Source: an uncultured Mediterraneibacter sp. (GTDB lineage: Bacteria; Bacillota; Clostridia; Lachnospirales; Lachnospiraceae). Taken from it: a DNA stretch of 44,366 nt. The notes beneath the pieces were generated by a model. The model saw only the letters and a list, made by a program, of their open reading frames with translations. It did no database searches and had not been told where the DNA came from. The position numbers and the translations under genes are program-made. Positions 1-6,934 of the stretch are shown here, piece after piece (the first letter of the stretch is position 1; every line of letters begins with the position of its first letter). Location: assembly GCA_944383695.1 (NCBI GenBank), contig CALWQP010000025.1, positions 1-44,366 of the forward strand. The letters are read 5' to 3'.

Positions 1-77
1 CTAATTATGAAGCAGTGACACAAATGAACAGTGTAGAATACTATAATGCACCTGTACCTGAAAATACGGCGGAATAG
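1..77 (+). pseudogene. 3' end of a tandem paralogue of the 150-788 gene (cut by window edge)
   Basis: The first 77 bases read in frame to a TAG stop and encode the same last 25 residues as the gene ending at 788, ending NAPVPENTAE. The match at DNA level is essentially exact through the stop and continues with a few changes into the following ~20 bases. This is therefore the tail of an upstream copy of the next gene. Whether that copy is complete cannot be seen because the window starts inside it. Function unknown. Confidence 0.75.
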
Positions 78-149
78 CGTCAGTTTATTACCCATGCGTA
101 TGCCGGCAGATCAATGAACGCTGTGAAAAACTGGAGGAAGGATGGCAGC

Positions 150-788
150 ATGAAAAAAAAGAAACGGAGAATATTTTTTCTTGTCATACTTTTATTTTTC
201 ATTGGCTCCAAAATAGTAAAAGATATACAAATATCCTATATGCGTGCAAACAGCGAGGAATACCGGCTGATTGATGACGTCCTTAAGGAATATGGAACAG
301 GTCTTTATCCATTAGAAGTTACAGGGATTGACATTGATAAAGATAAAAAAACCATAGGATATGGTTTTAAACAAAAAATGGGACTGGATATATTCCGGAA
401 AGACCTGACATGGGAGGATGCAGAAACCATGCGCGAGCTGATGAATGCGTATTTAGCGGAGCATCCGGACTATTATCTGAATGACAACTACTCGATTTAT
501 GTGAACATACAGCAGGCGAATCAAGTGCCGTGGATGGGGGTTACAAATGATAAAAGCCATCTTTGGATTGAAGGAGTAGACGGCTTATATGATGGTTTAG
601 ATTGTATCCTCATTGACAGTAGTCCCGATGAAGGTAAGTCTTTGCATGTACCTGTGGAAGTATTTAAGGGAGCAAAAGGGTTTTATTTTGACAGTGTTTC
701 TTACCTGGAAGCTAATTATGAAGCAGTGACACAAATGAACAGTGTAGAATACTATAATGCACCTGTACCTGAAAATACGGCGGAATAG
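150..788 (+). CDS. Membrane-anchored protein of unknown function (tandem family)
   Basis: I do not recognise the family. The 212-residue product starts with a lysine/arginine-rich stretch (MKKKKRR) and one hydrophobic segment at about residues 8-22, then a hydrophilic acidic domain, so it is probably a membrane-anchored protein with an extracytoplasmic domain. The start at 150 is preferred over an in-frame ATG at 114 because GGAGGAAGG lies just upstream of 150 and because the hydrophobic anchor then sits at the N-terminus. The tail of a near-identical copy precedes it and a short piece of a third copy follows at 819-855, so it belongs to a tandem array. No functional partner is evident. Confidence is high that it is a gene, low for any role. 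Confidence 0.7.
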   Translation: MKKKKRRIFFLVILLFFIGSKIVKDIQISYMRANSEEYRLIDDVLKEYGTGLYPLEVTGIDIDKDKKTIGYGFKQKMGLDIFRKDLTWEDAETMRELMNAYLAEHPDYYLNDNYSIYVNIQQANQVPWMGVTNDKSHLWIEGVDGLYDGLDCILIDSSPDEGKSLHVPVEVFKGAKGFYFDSVSYLEANYEAVTQMNSVEYYNAPVPENTAE

Positions 789-818
789 TGTCAATTTATT
801 ATCCATCGCGAACATAAA

Positions 819-855
819 TTTTTCATTGAATCCAAAACAGTAAAAGATATACAAA
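819..855 (+). repeat. Remnant of a third tandem copy
   Basis: These 37 bases match 195-231 of the preceding gene at 34 of 37 positions (the segment coding for the end of the membrane anchor and the following VKDIQ). The sequence after the stop of the complete gene also follows the sequence after the upstream copy for about 20 bases before they diverge. The rest of this copy is gone, so a deletion removed most of a third paralogue. Confidence 0.7.
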
Positions 856-926
856 ATCGGGATTTGCCGGGGGAAGTGCGATTGAGTGATATGTCCGAAA
901 ACTGGAGCCCTTTTGTAGAACCTTTT

Positions 927-1008
927 GGGGATACGGTGTTGATTTTCAGAGCAGGATTATCTGACGTGAAGCGGAGTTGCCTGCTCTGAAAATCAACACC
1001 GTATCCCC
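927..1008. repeat. 29-bp perfect inverted repeat (large hairpin)
   Basis: Bases 927-955 are the exact reverse complement of 980-1008, separated by 24 bases. The arms begin GGGGATACGG and end CAGAGCAGG. No run of T directly follows, so it is not a standard intrinsic terminator in either direction. It could be a small palindromic mobile element, a replication-generated inverted duplication, or a transcription block between the array and the PadR operon. The left arm lies in a 43-codon open stretch without a clear start. Confidence 0.85.
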
Positions 1009-1061
1009 TTCCCTTTGGAAATTCTTTAGAAATGATTATGTATAACTTAAGCAATATTATA

Positions 1062-1094
1062 TTGACATACTATATTATATTGAATATAATATAG
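1062..1094 (+). promoter_or_regulatory. Promoter and operator of the padR operon
   Basis: TTGACA at 1062-1067 and TATAAT at 1085-1090 with a 17-bp spacer make a near-consensus sigma-A promoter. A 25-bp palindrome at 1070-1094, with 12-base perfect arms (CTATATTATATT and its complement) around a single G, covers the spacer and the -10 box. PadR family proteins bind AT-rich palindromes over their own promoters, so autorepression is the likely reading. Confidence 0.8.
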
Positions 1095-1154
1095 AAAACA
1101 GTACAGTATTGCTGACTGATGCTAAGTCAGAACTTGTACAGAAAGGGTGGTTGC

Positions 1155-1478
1155 ATGGTATTCAATACAGGAGCAGCGCTTCTGGACGCCATCGTGCTGG
1201 CGGTTGTCTCCATGGAAGACGAGGGCACATACGGCTATCGGATCACACAGGATGTACGCAGAGTCATCGATGTGTCAGAATCCACTTTGTATCCGGTCCT
1301 GCGCAGGCTTCAGAAGGATGAATGCCTGGAAGTATATGACAGGCAGTTCGACGGCAGGAACAGACGCTACTATAAGGTGACGTCCCGGGGGATGGCACAG
1401 CTTAATCTGTATAAAGCAGAGTGGAAAACTTATATTCAGAAGATCAACGCGATATTTGAGGGAGGTGTGACTGCATGA
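1155..1478 (+). CDS. PadR family transcriptional regulator
   Basis: A 107-residue winged-helix regulator of the PadR type. The N-terminal helix (LLDAIVLAVVSMEDEGTYGY) and the segment STLYPVLRRLQKD followed by GRNRRYYKVTSRG are the standard PadR recognition helix and wing. The start at 1155 is chosen because AAAGGGTGG precedes it and because PadR proteins begin close to this helix; an in-frame ATG at 1119 lacks a good ribosome site. It overlaps the next gene by four bases, the usual PadR-DUF1700 coupling. It probably represses its own operon through the palindrome at 1070-1094. The inducing signal is unknown; relatives respond to antimicrobials or envelope stress. Confidence 0.9.
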   Translation: MVFNTGAALLDAIVLAVVSMEDEGTYGYRITQDVRRVIDVSESTLYPVLRRLQKDECLEVYDRQFDGRNRRYYKVTSRGMAQLNLYKAEWKTYIQKINAIFEGGVTA

Positions 1479-2206
1479 ACCGTGTGGAATTTTTGGCTGA
1501 ACTTGAGCGGCTGTTATCCGGCATGCCGGAGGAAGAGCGGCAGGCGGCGGTTCAGTATTATGCAGATTATCTGGCGGACGCCGGAGAGGAAAACGAGACC
1601 GAGGCGCTCCGGGAGCTGGGAAGCCCGGAGAAAGTGGCAGAGTCGATCAAGGCGGACTATTATGGAACGGAATTTGACGAGTCAAAATTTGATCATAAGG
1701 ATTACATGGAAAAATACGGACAGCGCACCGGAGGAAACGGACAGGGGCCAAATGCCGAAACAGGGGCGGCGGCCGGCGCAGATAACGAGACCGGGGAAGC
1801 AGTCGCTTCAGAATGGGACGCCCGGAAGAAGGATGCTCCGTGGACGAGCCGGGGACTGAAGATTCTCCTCATTATTTTGATCGTGATCGTAGTCTGGCCT
1901 GTGGCACTGGGAATCGCAGGTGTTGTGCTGGGCGTTGCGGCGGCTGTCATCTGTTTCTTTGCGGGACTTGTCATAGCGGCGGCAGCTATTATGATATCCG
2001 GAGTCGTTGTGGCAGTCACCGGGCTGGTATTGCTGGTCATCCCTCCGGCCGGGATGATCGTCATAGGAGTCGGCATCCTTTTGTTTGTGCTCGGACTCAT
2101 GGCGACTGTGGGTACTGTAAAGCTCTGCGTCATTGTATATCCTGCGATGCTCAGGGGATTTGTCGCTCTGTGCAGACGCCCATTTTATGGAAAGGCGGTG
2201 TCATAA
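1475..2206 (+). CDS. DUF1700/HAAS-domain membrane protein
   Basis: The N-terminal ~65 residues (MNRVEFLAELERLL, then EEERQAAVQYYADYL and ELGSPEKVAESIKADYY) match the HAAS/DUF1700 domain that accompanies PadR regulators. A low-complexity polar linker of about 60 residues follows (GNGQGPNAETGAAAG region), then three to four strongly hydrophobic segments to the C-terminus. It starts inside the padR stop codon with GGAGGTG upstream and is followed after 3 bp by the DUF4097 gene, so the three are co-transcribed. Members are thought to transmit or modulate the PadR signal at the membrane; the exact role is not established. Confidence 0.88.
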   Translation: MNRVEFLAELERLLSGMPEEERQAAVQYYADYLADAGEENETEALRELGSPEKVAESIKADYYGTEFDESKFDHKDYMEKYGQRTGGNGQGPNAETGAAAGADNETGEAVASEWDARKKDAPWTSRGLKILLIILIVIVVWPVALGIAGVVLGVAAAVICFFAGLVIAAAAIMISGVVVAVTGLVLLVIPPAGMIVIGVGILLFVLGLMATVGTVKLCVIVYPAMLRGFVALCRRPFYGKAVS

Positions 2207-2209
2207 AAG

Positions 2210-3106
2210 ATGAAAAAAGGATGGAAAATATTCTGGATCATCTGCGCGGTCCTTGCTGCTGTGGGAATATTCCTTGCTGTGGCTGGAACAGCTCTGGGCG
2301 GGCTGGTGATGCTCAGGGATGACAGAGGTGAGGGGATCCTGCGGTCCTGGCTGGATCGGTTCGGGATCAGGCAGGAGGTGACAGTGATGTCAGAGATTGA
2401 AGAGGTCACTGACGGCAGTCTGGTGTATGCTGAGCCGGATGGGAAGGATGTGACTTCCTATGCGGGGATCGATGAGCTGGAGATTGAGCTTACCGGGATG
2501 GGAGTCCGCGTGATGCCTTATGACGAGAGCGGGGGAACAGCTTATGACGGAGAAAATATCATTGTGGATATTTCCGGATGCCGGGAAGATTTAAAAGATA
2601 GAATAAGCGTATCCCAGGACGGCGCGGAACTGCGGGTGGAAATGGAACACCGCGGATGGCTCGGCACCCAGAACAGCGGGATCATATATATCAGCGTGCC
2701 CCGCGGGAAATATTTTGAAAAGATATCAGCGGACGCAAAGGCAGGACTGATCGAACTGACGGAAATAGAAGCCGGAGAACTTTCCGCGAAAACCGGCGCC
2801 GGTCAGATCATCGCCTCATCCTTTTCGGTAAACAGGCTGGATGCGGACTGCGGTGTCGGACAGATCACGCTGGAAGGCGAGGTGGCAGACCGGGCCAAGA
2901 TCAACTGCAATGTGGGAGAGGTGCTCTGCACCCTTTCGGGAACGGCGGACGCTTATGATTATGAGGTGAAATGCTCCGTGGGAGAGCTTTTGATCGATGG
3001 GGAATCATACAGCGGCATCGGTAATAAAATGAAAATAGACAATGGAAGCGGGCGCAGGATCGAGGCGGAATGCAACATGGGCACCGTGGAGATCATGTTT
3101 GAATAA
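2210..3106 (+). CDS. DUF4097 family beta-strand repeat protein, membrane-anchored
   Basis: A 298-residue protein with an N-terminal transmembrane segment (residues ~5-35) and an extracytoplasmic domain of repeated short strands: KAGLIELTEIEAGELSAKTG, AGQIIASSFSVNRLDADCG, VGQITLEGEVADRAKINCNVG and VGEVLCTLSGT. This glycine-punctuated right-handed pattern is the DUF4097 (putative adhesin) fold. It is the third gene of the PadR operon. Homologues occur in envelope-stress operons; no enzymatic residues are apparent. The gene starts three bases after the DUF1700 stop. Confidence 0.85.
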   Translation: MKKGWKIFWIICAVLAAVGIFLAVAGTALGGLVMLRDDRGEGILRSWLDRFGIRQEVTVMSEIEEVTDGSLVYAEPDGKDVTSYAGIDELEIELTGMGVRVMPYDESGGTAYDGENIIVDISGCREDLKDRISVSQDGAELRVEMEHRGWLGTQNSGIIYISVPRGKYFEKISADAKAGLIELTEIEAGELSAKTGAGQIIASSFSVNRLDADCGVGQITLEGEVADRAKINCNVGEVLCTLSGTADAYDYEVKCSVGELLIDGESYSGIGNKMKIDNGSGRRIEAECNMGTVEIMFE

Positions 3107-3166
3107 ACCGGGCTTTCCGGGGTGATTTTAAAAACATGAGGTTTGTTAAGAAAGGGGAAGTTAAAA

Positions 3167-3355
3167 ATGACAGACAAAAAATTATATCGTTCAAGAACAA
3201 GTAAAATGCTCTGCGGAGTGTGCGGGGGGATCGGAGAATACTTTAACATTGATCCGACGCTGATCAGACTCGCATTCGTGCTGTTCGGATGCACCGGCGG
3301 AGGGATAGTTGCATATATCATAGCAGCGATCATCATACCGGACCAGCCGGTGTAG
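3167..3355 (+). CDS. PspC domain-containing protein
   Basis: A 62-residue protein with the PspC pattern: a basic N-terminus (KKLYRSRTSKMLCGVCGGIGEYF), the NIDPTLIRLAFVLF segment, and one transmembrane helix (GGGIVAYIIAAIII). PspC proteins sit in the inner membrane and sense or buffer envelope stress. The start at 3167 follows AAGGGGAAG; a TTG 24 bases earlier is less likely. It is the last gene of the PadR operon, which fits an envelope-stress module, and a terminator follows about 100 bp downstream. Confidence 0.9.
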   Translation: MTDKKLYRSRTSKMLCGVCGGIGEYFNIDPTLIRLAFVLFGCTGGGIVAYIIAAIIIPDQPV

Positions 3356-3454
3356 GAGACAATCGGGATCATCCAATGCAGAAAACGATCAGAAACAGCT
3401 TATGGAAAATAGTCTGAATCAGTCTGCGAGGGCAGGCGCCTGATAAAACCTACG

Positions 3455-3489
3455 AAAACCGCAGTAAACAGAGAACTGCGGTTTTCTTC
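3455..3489. terminator. Bidirectional intrinsic terminator
   Basis: An 11-bp stem (AAAACCGCAGT at 3455-3465 with ACTGCGGTTTT at 3475-3485) with a short loop. T-rich ends on both strands let it serve the PspC gene on the plus strand and the convergent monooxygenase-like gene on the minus strand. Confidence 0.85.
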
Positions 3490-3490
3490 A

Positions 3491-3781
3491 TTAAAATAAT
3501 ATCTTGTCCAGGCGGGTGTCGGTCACATATTTGTTTTTTATGGACTTTAATATCTCCATATGCGGTTGTTTTAAGTGAAGTGCTTGCTGCTCCTCCGTCT
3601 CCCATTTTTCTAATAAAAGGATTTCATCAGCTCTGCCGACAGGCTGGTAATACTCATAGCCCAGGCATCCGCTTTCCCGGCGGATTTTTTCCAATACCCC
3701 GCTTTTCAGGATTTCGTCTGTAAAGGCTTCCCGCATCCCGGGCTTTGTTGTATAAGTAACAAAAAGCATCAGATTTTGCAA
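3491..3781 (-). CDS. Antibiotic biosynthesis monooxygenase (ABM) family protein
   Basis: A short ferredoxin-like alpha/beta protein of the ABM/YgiN type. It begins with LMLFVTYTTKPGMREAF and has CLGYEYYQPVGRADEILLLE and then KWETEEQQALHLKQPHM, the usual WxxxxAxxxHxxxPH signature. Such dimeric proteins act as quinol or small-molecule monooxygenases or as stress proteins; the substrate cannot be told. The start is uncertain: GGGAG lies 8 bases before a TTG at 3781, while GTG at 3790 is too close and ATG at 3769 is about 20 bases away, so TTG is preferred. It stands alone and converges on the PspC operon. Four copies of a 17-bp repeat lie upstream of it. Confidence 0.8.
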   Translation of the reverse strand: MQNLMLFVTYTTKPGMREAFTDEILKSGVLEKIRRESGCLGYEYYQPVGRADEILLLEKWETEEQQALHLKQPHMEILKSIKNKYVTDTRLDKILF

Positions 3782-3811
3782 ATAGATCACTCCCTTCAGT
3801 CGGTTATCCCT

Positions 3812-3879
3812 AAATTCAGCCTGGTCCCCAATTCAGCCTTGCGCCAAATCCAGTCTAGCGTCAAATCCGGTCTGGTGTC
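3812..3879. repeat. Four imperfect tandem repeats of about 17 bp
   Basis: Units at 3812-3828, 3830-3845, 3846-3862 and 3863-3879 read AAATTCAGCCTGGTCCC, AATTCAGCCTTGCGCC, AAATCCAGTCTAGCGTC and AAATCCGGTCTGGTGTC. They lie just upstream of the ABM-type gene on its own strand and before the spore-protein promoter on the other. They may be a set of operator half-sites or a decayed minisatellite. Confidence 0.65.
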
Positions 3880-3899
3880 AAGCCATATATCATCCCGGC

Positions 3900-3930
3900 T
3901 GTATATCCTTCCCGGCATCCGGCAATACTC
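3900..3930 (+). promoter_or_regulatory. Possible sigma-G (forespore) promoter of the spore protein gene
   Basis: TGTATA at 3900-3905 and AATACTC at 3924-3930 are spaced by 18 bp. Compared with the sigma-G consensus (TGAATA and CATACTA, 17-18 bp) this matches 5 of 6 and 5 of 7 positions. It would start transcription about 45 bases before the spore-protein ATG. Support comes mainly from the identity of the gene. Confidence 0.4.
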
Positions 3931-3983
3931 CTGTGAAAAGAGGGCAATATTTTTGTGCCAAGAAAGCGGAAAGAAGGAGTGTC

Positions 3984-4172
3984 ATGGGAACAAAGAAGGA
4001 AAAACCGATCGATCTGAATAATCTGGAGCCGGATGAAAAGCTGAAATATGAGGTGGCCGAAGAACTGGGACTTCTTGACAGGGTGCTCTCCCAGGGATGG
4101 AAGTCACTGACGTCAAAAGAGACAGGGCGTATCGGCGGACTGGTGACAAAAAAGAAGAAACAGGAACAGTAA
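3984..4172 (+). CDS. Alpha/beta-type small acid-soluble spore protein
   Basis: A 62-residue protein carrying the two hallmark regions of alpha/beta SASPs: LKYEVAEELGL, which contains the spore-protease recognition region, and GWKSLTSKETGRIGGLVTKK, the DNA-binding helix-turn segment. These proteins coat spore DNA in an A-like form and are degraded at germination by the GPR protease. The ATG at 3984 is preceded by AAGGAG at a normal distance; the longer reading from 3933 has no ribosome site. The charged N-terminal extension (MGTKKEKPIDLNN) and the linker between helices make it one of the divergent clostridial SASPs. It implies that the host forms endospores. Confidence 0.85.
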   Translation: MGTKKEKPIDLNNLEPDEKLKYEVAEELGLLDRVLSQGWKSLTSKETGRIGGLVTKKKKQEQ

Positions 4173-4176
4173 AATC

Positions 4177-4205
4177 TTTACAAAAAAGCAGATATTTGAT
4201 AAAAT
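4177..4205 (+). promoter_or_regulatory. Sigma-A promoter of the WecG/TagA-like gene
   Basis: TTTACA at 4177-4182, a 17-bp spacer, and TAAAAT at 4200-4205. The predicted start is about 25 bases upstream of the ATG at 4239, which is preceded by AGGTGA. Confidence 0.6.
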
Positions 4206-4238
4206 TGTACAACTGGGAAGACGATAGGTGATGTAGCG

Positions 4239-4904
4239 ATGACAGATAGTATAGATGTTCTGGGCGTCAGCCTGAACTGTCTTACCGCGAAAGAAGCCAT
4301 GCTTAAGGTAATGCAGTTTATGGAAAACGAACTGGTTGATACAATTGAGATCATGTCCATGGATGCTCTTATGAAGGGCAGGGAAGACGCGGAATGGAAA
4401 GAACTGTTCCGGGAGATGGATCTTGTGCTGCCCGGGGAGGCGGAGATACTCAAGGGCACGGACATGACGGATAAAGGCAGAATGAAAGAAACAGAAAACC
4501 GGACCTTTCTAAAGCTGTTTTTGAAATATCTGCAGAAGAATCAGAAAAGAGTGTTTTTGCTTGCCGAGACAGAGGAAGACCTTCAGCGCGTCGGAGAAAT
4601 GCTGCGCAGATACAGCAGGGGAATCTGTCTGGCAGGCAGCGGTATCATAGAGGCCGATGATAAACGTGAGGAGAGTGTGGTCAACGAGATAAACGGCACA
4701 GAGACTGACTGTATCCTCTCGGTACTGGCGTCTCCTTACCAGGAGCAGTTTATCAGCAGGAACAAAGCTCTGCTCAATGCAAAAGTATGGCTGGGCTGCG
4801 GCGCTGTATTTGCGGAGAGCCGGGGCGGCCATAAGGCGGCGGGCAGACTGCGGCATTTTTTCAGGAAGTTTATGTTCTCCTGGCGTGTGGGAAAAGAGAA
4901 GTAG
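4239..4904 (+). CDS. Divergent WecG/TagA/CpsF family protein
   Basis: 221 residues following the order of the WecG/TagA/CpsF (GT26) family: an N-terminal IDVLGVSLNCLTAKEAML segment, a central KRVFLLAETEEDLQRVGEML Rossmann-like segment, and a C-terminal DCILSVLASPYQEQFISRNK plus VWLGCGAVF block. In family enzymes that transfer N-acetylmannosamine or glucosamine to lipid carriers the last block is usually ALGSPKQExW and a gly-rich GGTFD. Here several of these positions differ, and the usual Asp of the substrate loop (normally in NADG) is not apparent. It may be a degenerate or regulatory member. No teichoic acid genes are nearby. It is separated from the regulator downstream by about 220 bp in which no gene is seen. 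Confidence 0.7.
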   Translation: MTDSIDVLGVSLNCLTAKEAMLKVMQFMENELVDTIEIMSMDALMKGREDAEWKELFREMDLVLPGEAEILKGTDMTDKGRMKETENRTFLKLFLKYLQKNQKRVFLLAETEEDLQRVGEMLRRYSRGICLAGSGIIEADDKREESVVNEINGTETDCILSVLASPYQEQFISRNKALLNAKVWLGCGAVFAESRGGHKAAGRLRHFFRKFMFSWRVGKEK

Positions 4905-5121
4905 AAGGGCACAGAGGCGCTTTGTGAAGAATGCATAGGCTAAGAAATATGAATTTTTTGTAAAAACTTTGAGGAAATGCATAAAAAAAGTGTATTTCCT
5001 CTTTCTTTTTTTGATGTTTTGCATTAATATATTACATGAGTATGTGAACGTAAGAAATTATTTCGACTTAAACTTTGTGAAAAATGTACATGGAATAATC
5101 TTAAGGAGCGGAGGGAAAAAT

Positions 5122-6213
5122 ATGATTTCGAATCAGATACTGCAAAATACGATAGAGGGGCTAAAGGGAATCTCAAGAGTCGATTTTTGTGTGCTTGACA
5201 CAGAAGGGAAGGAGCTGGCTGCCACATTTGAAAATGTGCAGGACAGGAGCGAGGCGGTGCTCTCATTTGTTGAGTCGCCCGCGGACAGTCAGGTAATCCA
5301 GGGCTGTCAGTTCTTCAAGATTTTTGACGAACAGCGGCTGGAGTATGTGCTTCTTGCCGACGGCGACAGCGAGGATGTCTATATGCTGGGCAAGATTGCG
5401 GCATTTCAGATCCAGAGTCTTCTGGTTGCTTATAAGGAGAGATTTGACAAGGATAATTTTATCAAAAACCTTCTGCTCGACAACCTGCTTTTGGTAGATA
5501 TTTATAACCGTGCAAAAAAATTACATATTGACACAGAAGTAAAACGTGTTATCTTTATTATTGAGACATCGCACGAAAAAGATAATGCTGCGCTTGAAAA
5601 TGTAAGAGGCCTTCTCGGCGGGAAATCAAAAGATTTCATCACAGCAGTGGATGAGAAGAACATCATTGTTGTCAAGGAACTGGCGGAGAGGGAAGGCGGC
5701 AGGGAACTTGAAAAGATGGCAAAAGAGATGCTCGATACGCTCCGCAGCGAGGGAGAGGAGGAGCAGATACGCATCGCTTACGGCACCATCGTCAATGATA
5801 TCAAAGAAGTTTCAAAATCTTACAAAGAAGCAAAGATGGCTCTTGACGTAGGCAAGATCTTTTTTGACGATAAGGACATCATAGCGTTTGCGACTCTTGG
5901 CATCGGACGTCTGATATATCAGCTTCCGATACCGCTGTGCAAGATGTTTATCAAAGAGATTTTTGAGGGGAAATCTCCGGACGAATTTGATGAGGAGACA
6001 TTGACGACGATCAACAAATTCTTTGAAAACAGTCTCAATGTATCAGAGACGTCCAGGCAGCTTTATATTCACAGAAATACTCTTGTATACAGACTGGACA
6101 AGCTCCAGAAGAGCACCGGACTGGACCTGCGCGTCTTCGAGGATGCGATCACATTCAAGATTGCGCTGATGGTCGTCAAATACATGAAGTATATGGAGTC
6201 ATTAGAATACTGA
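5122..6213 (+). CDS. CdaR/PucR-type transcriptional regulator
   Basis: 363 residues. The C-terminal ~60 residues (FFENSLNVSETSRQLYIHRN then TLVYRLDKLQKSTGLDLR) are a PucR-type helix-turn-helix as in the CdaR sugar-diacid regulator family. The middle part (RVIFIIETSHEKDNAALENV and AYGTIVNDIKEVSKSYKEAK) resembles the GGDEF-like domain of this family. The N-terminal 130 residues would be the sensory domain. The ATG at 5122 is chosen because GGAGCGGAGGGA precedes it; an upstream in-frame ATG at 4969 would add an unlikely hydrophobic stretch without a ribosome site. It is followed after 34 bp by ftsE and could be co-transcribed with the division genes, but a link in function is unproven. Confidence 0.85.
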   Translation: MISNQILQNTIEGLKGISRVDFCVLDTEGKELAATFENVQDRSEAVLSFVESPADSQVIQGCQFFKIFDEQRLEYVLLADGDSEDVYMLGKIAAFQIQSLLVAYKERFDKDNFIKNLLLDNLLLVDIYNRAKKLHIDTEVKRVIFIIETSHEKDNAALENVRGLLGGKSKDFITAVDEKNIIVVKELAEREGGRELEKMAKEMLDTLRSEGEEEQIRIAYGTIVNDIKEVSKSYKEAKMALDVGKIFFDDKDIIAFATLGIGRLIYQLPIPLCKMFIKEIFEGKSPDEFDEETLTTINKFFENSLNVSETSRQLYIHRNTLVYRLDKLQKSTGLDLRVFEDAITFKIALMVVKYMKYMESLEY

Positions 6214-6247
6214 TCTACACAGGAGTATGAATAATTAGGAGGAACAT

Positions 6248-6934
6248 ATGATTGAATTAAGGAACGTGACGAAGGAGTATTCCAAGGGGAATGCTGCTCT
6301 TAACGGAGTTTCCGTTAAGATCGAGCGGGGAGAGTTCGTTTTCATCGTCGGCGACAGCGGGTCAGGTAAATCCACCCTGATTCGTCTTATCATGAAGGAA
6401 CTGAATCCGACAGAGGGAACGATCATCGTAAACGGGCAGAACCTAAACCGGATGAAGCACCGCCATATCGCGAAATACAGAAGGGGACTTGGCGTTGTCT
6501 TCCAGGATTTCCGGTTGCTGAAGGACAGAAATATCTATGAGAATATTGCATTTGCGCTGCGTGTGACAGAGACGCCTACCAGGGTGATCAAGAAGAAGGT
6601 GCCGGCGGCACTTTCCCTTGTGGGACTCGCACAGAAATATAAATCTTTCCCAAAGGAACTTTCAGGAGGAGAGCAGCAGCGTGTCGCAATTGCAAGGGCG
6701 CTTGTAAATGAGCCTGCCATTTTGTTGTGCGACGAGCCGACAGGAAACCTGGATCCGACGAATTCATGGGAGATCATGAGCATTCTGAAGGAGGCAAACG
6801 AACGCGGAACGACAGTTCTTGTCGTTACACATAACCAGGAGATCGTAAACGAGATGAACGAGCGCGTTATCACGATGAAACAGGGCGTGATCGTCAGTGA
6901 TGAACAAAAAGGTGGGTATATAGATGAGGATTAG
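6248..6934 (+). CDS. ftsE: Cell division ATP-binding protein FtsE
   Basis: A 228-residue ABC ATPase with Walker A GDSGSGKST, Q-loop VVFQDFRLL, signature LSGGEQQR, Walker B ILLCDEPTG and the switch histidine in VVTHNQE. The first residues (MIELRNVTKEYSKGNAALNG) and VFQDFRLLKDR are typical of FtsE. It pairs with FtsX in the membrane to activate peptidoglycan hydrolases at the septum or side wall. AGGAGG lies just upstream of the ATG. Its end overlaps ftsX by 11 bases, and the M23 hydrolase it presumably controls follows ftsX. Confidence 0.96.
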   Translation: MIELRNVTKEYSKGNAALNGVSVKIERGEFVFIVGDSGSGKSTLIRLIMKELNPTEGTIIVNGQNLNRMKHRHIAKYRRGLGVVFQDFRLLKDRNIYENIAFALRVTETPTRVIKKKVPAALSLVGLAQKYKSFPKELSGGEQQRVAIARALVNEPAILLCDEPTGNLDPTNSWEIMSILKEANERGTTVLVVTHNQEIVNEMNERVITMKQGVIVSDEQKGGYIDED

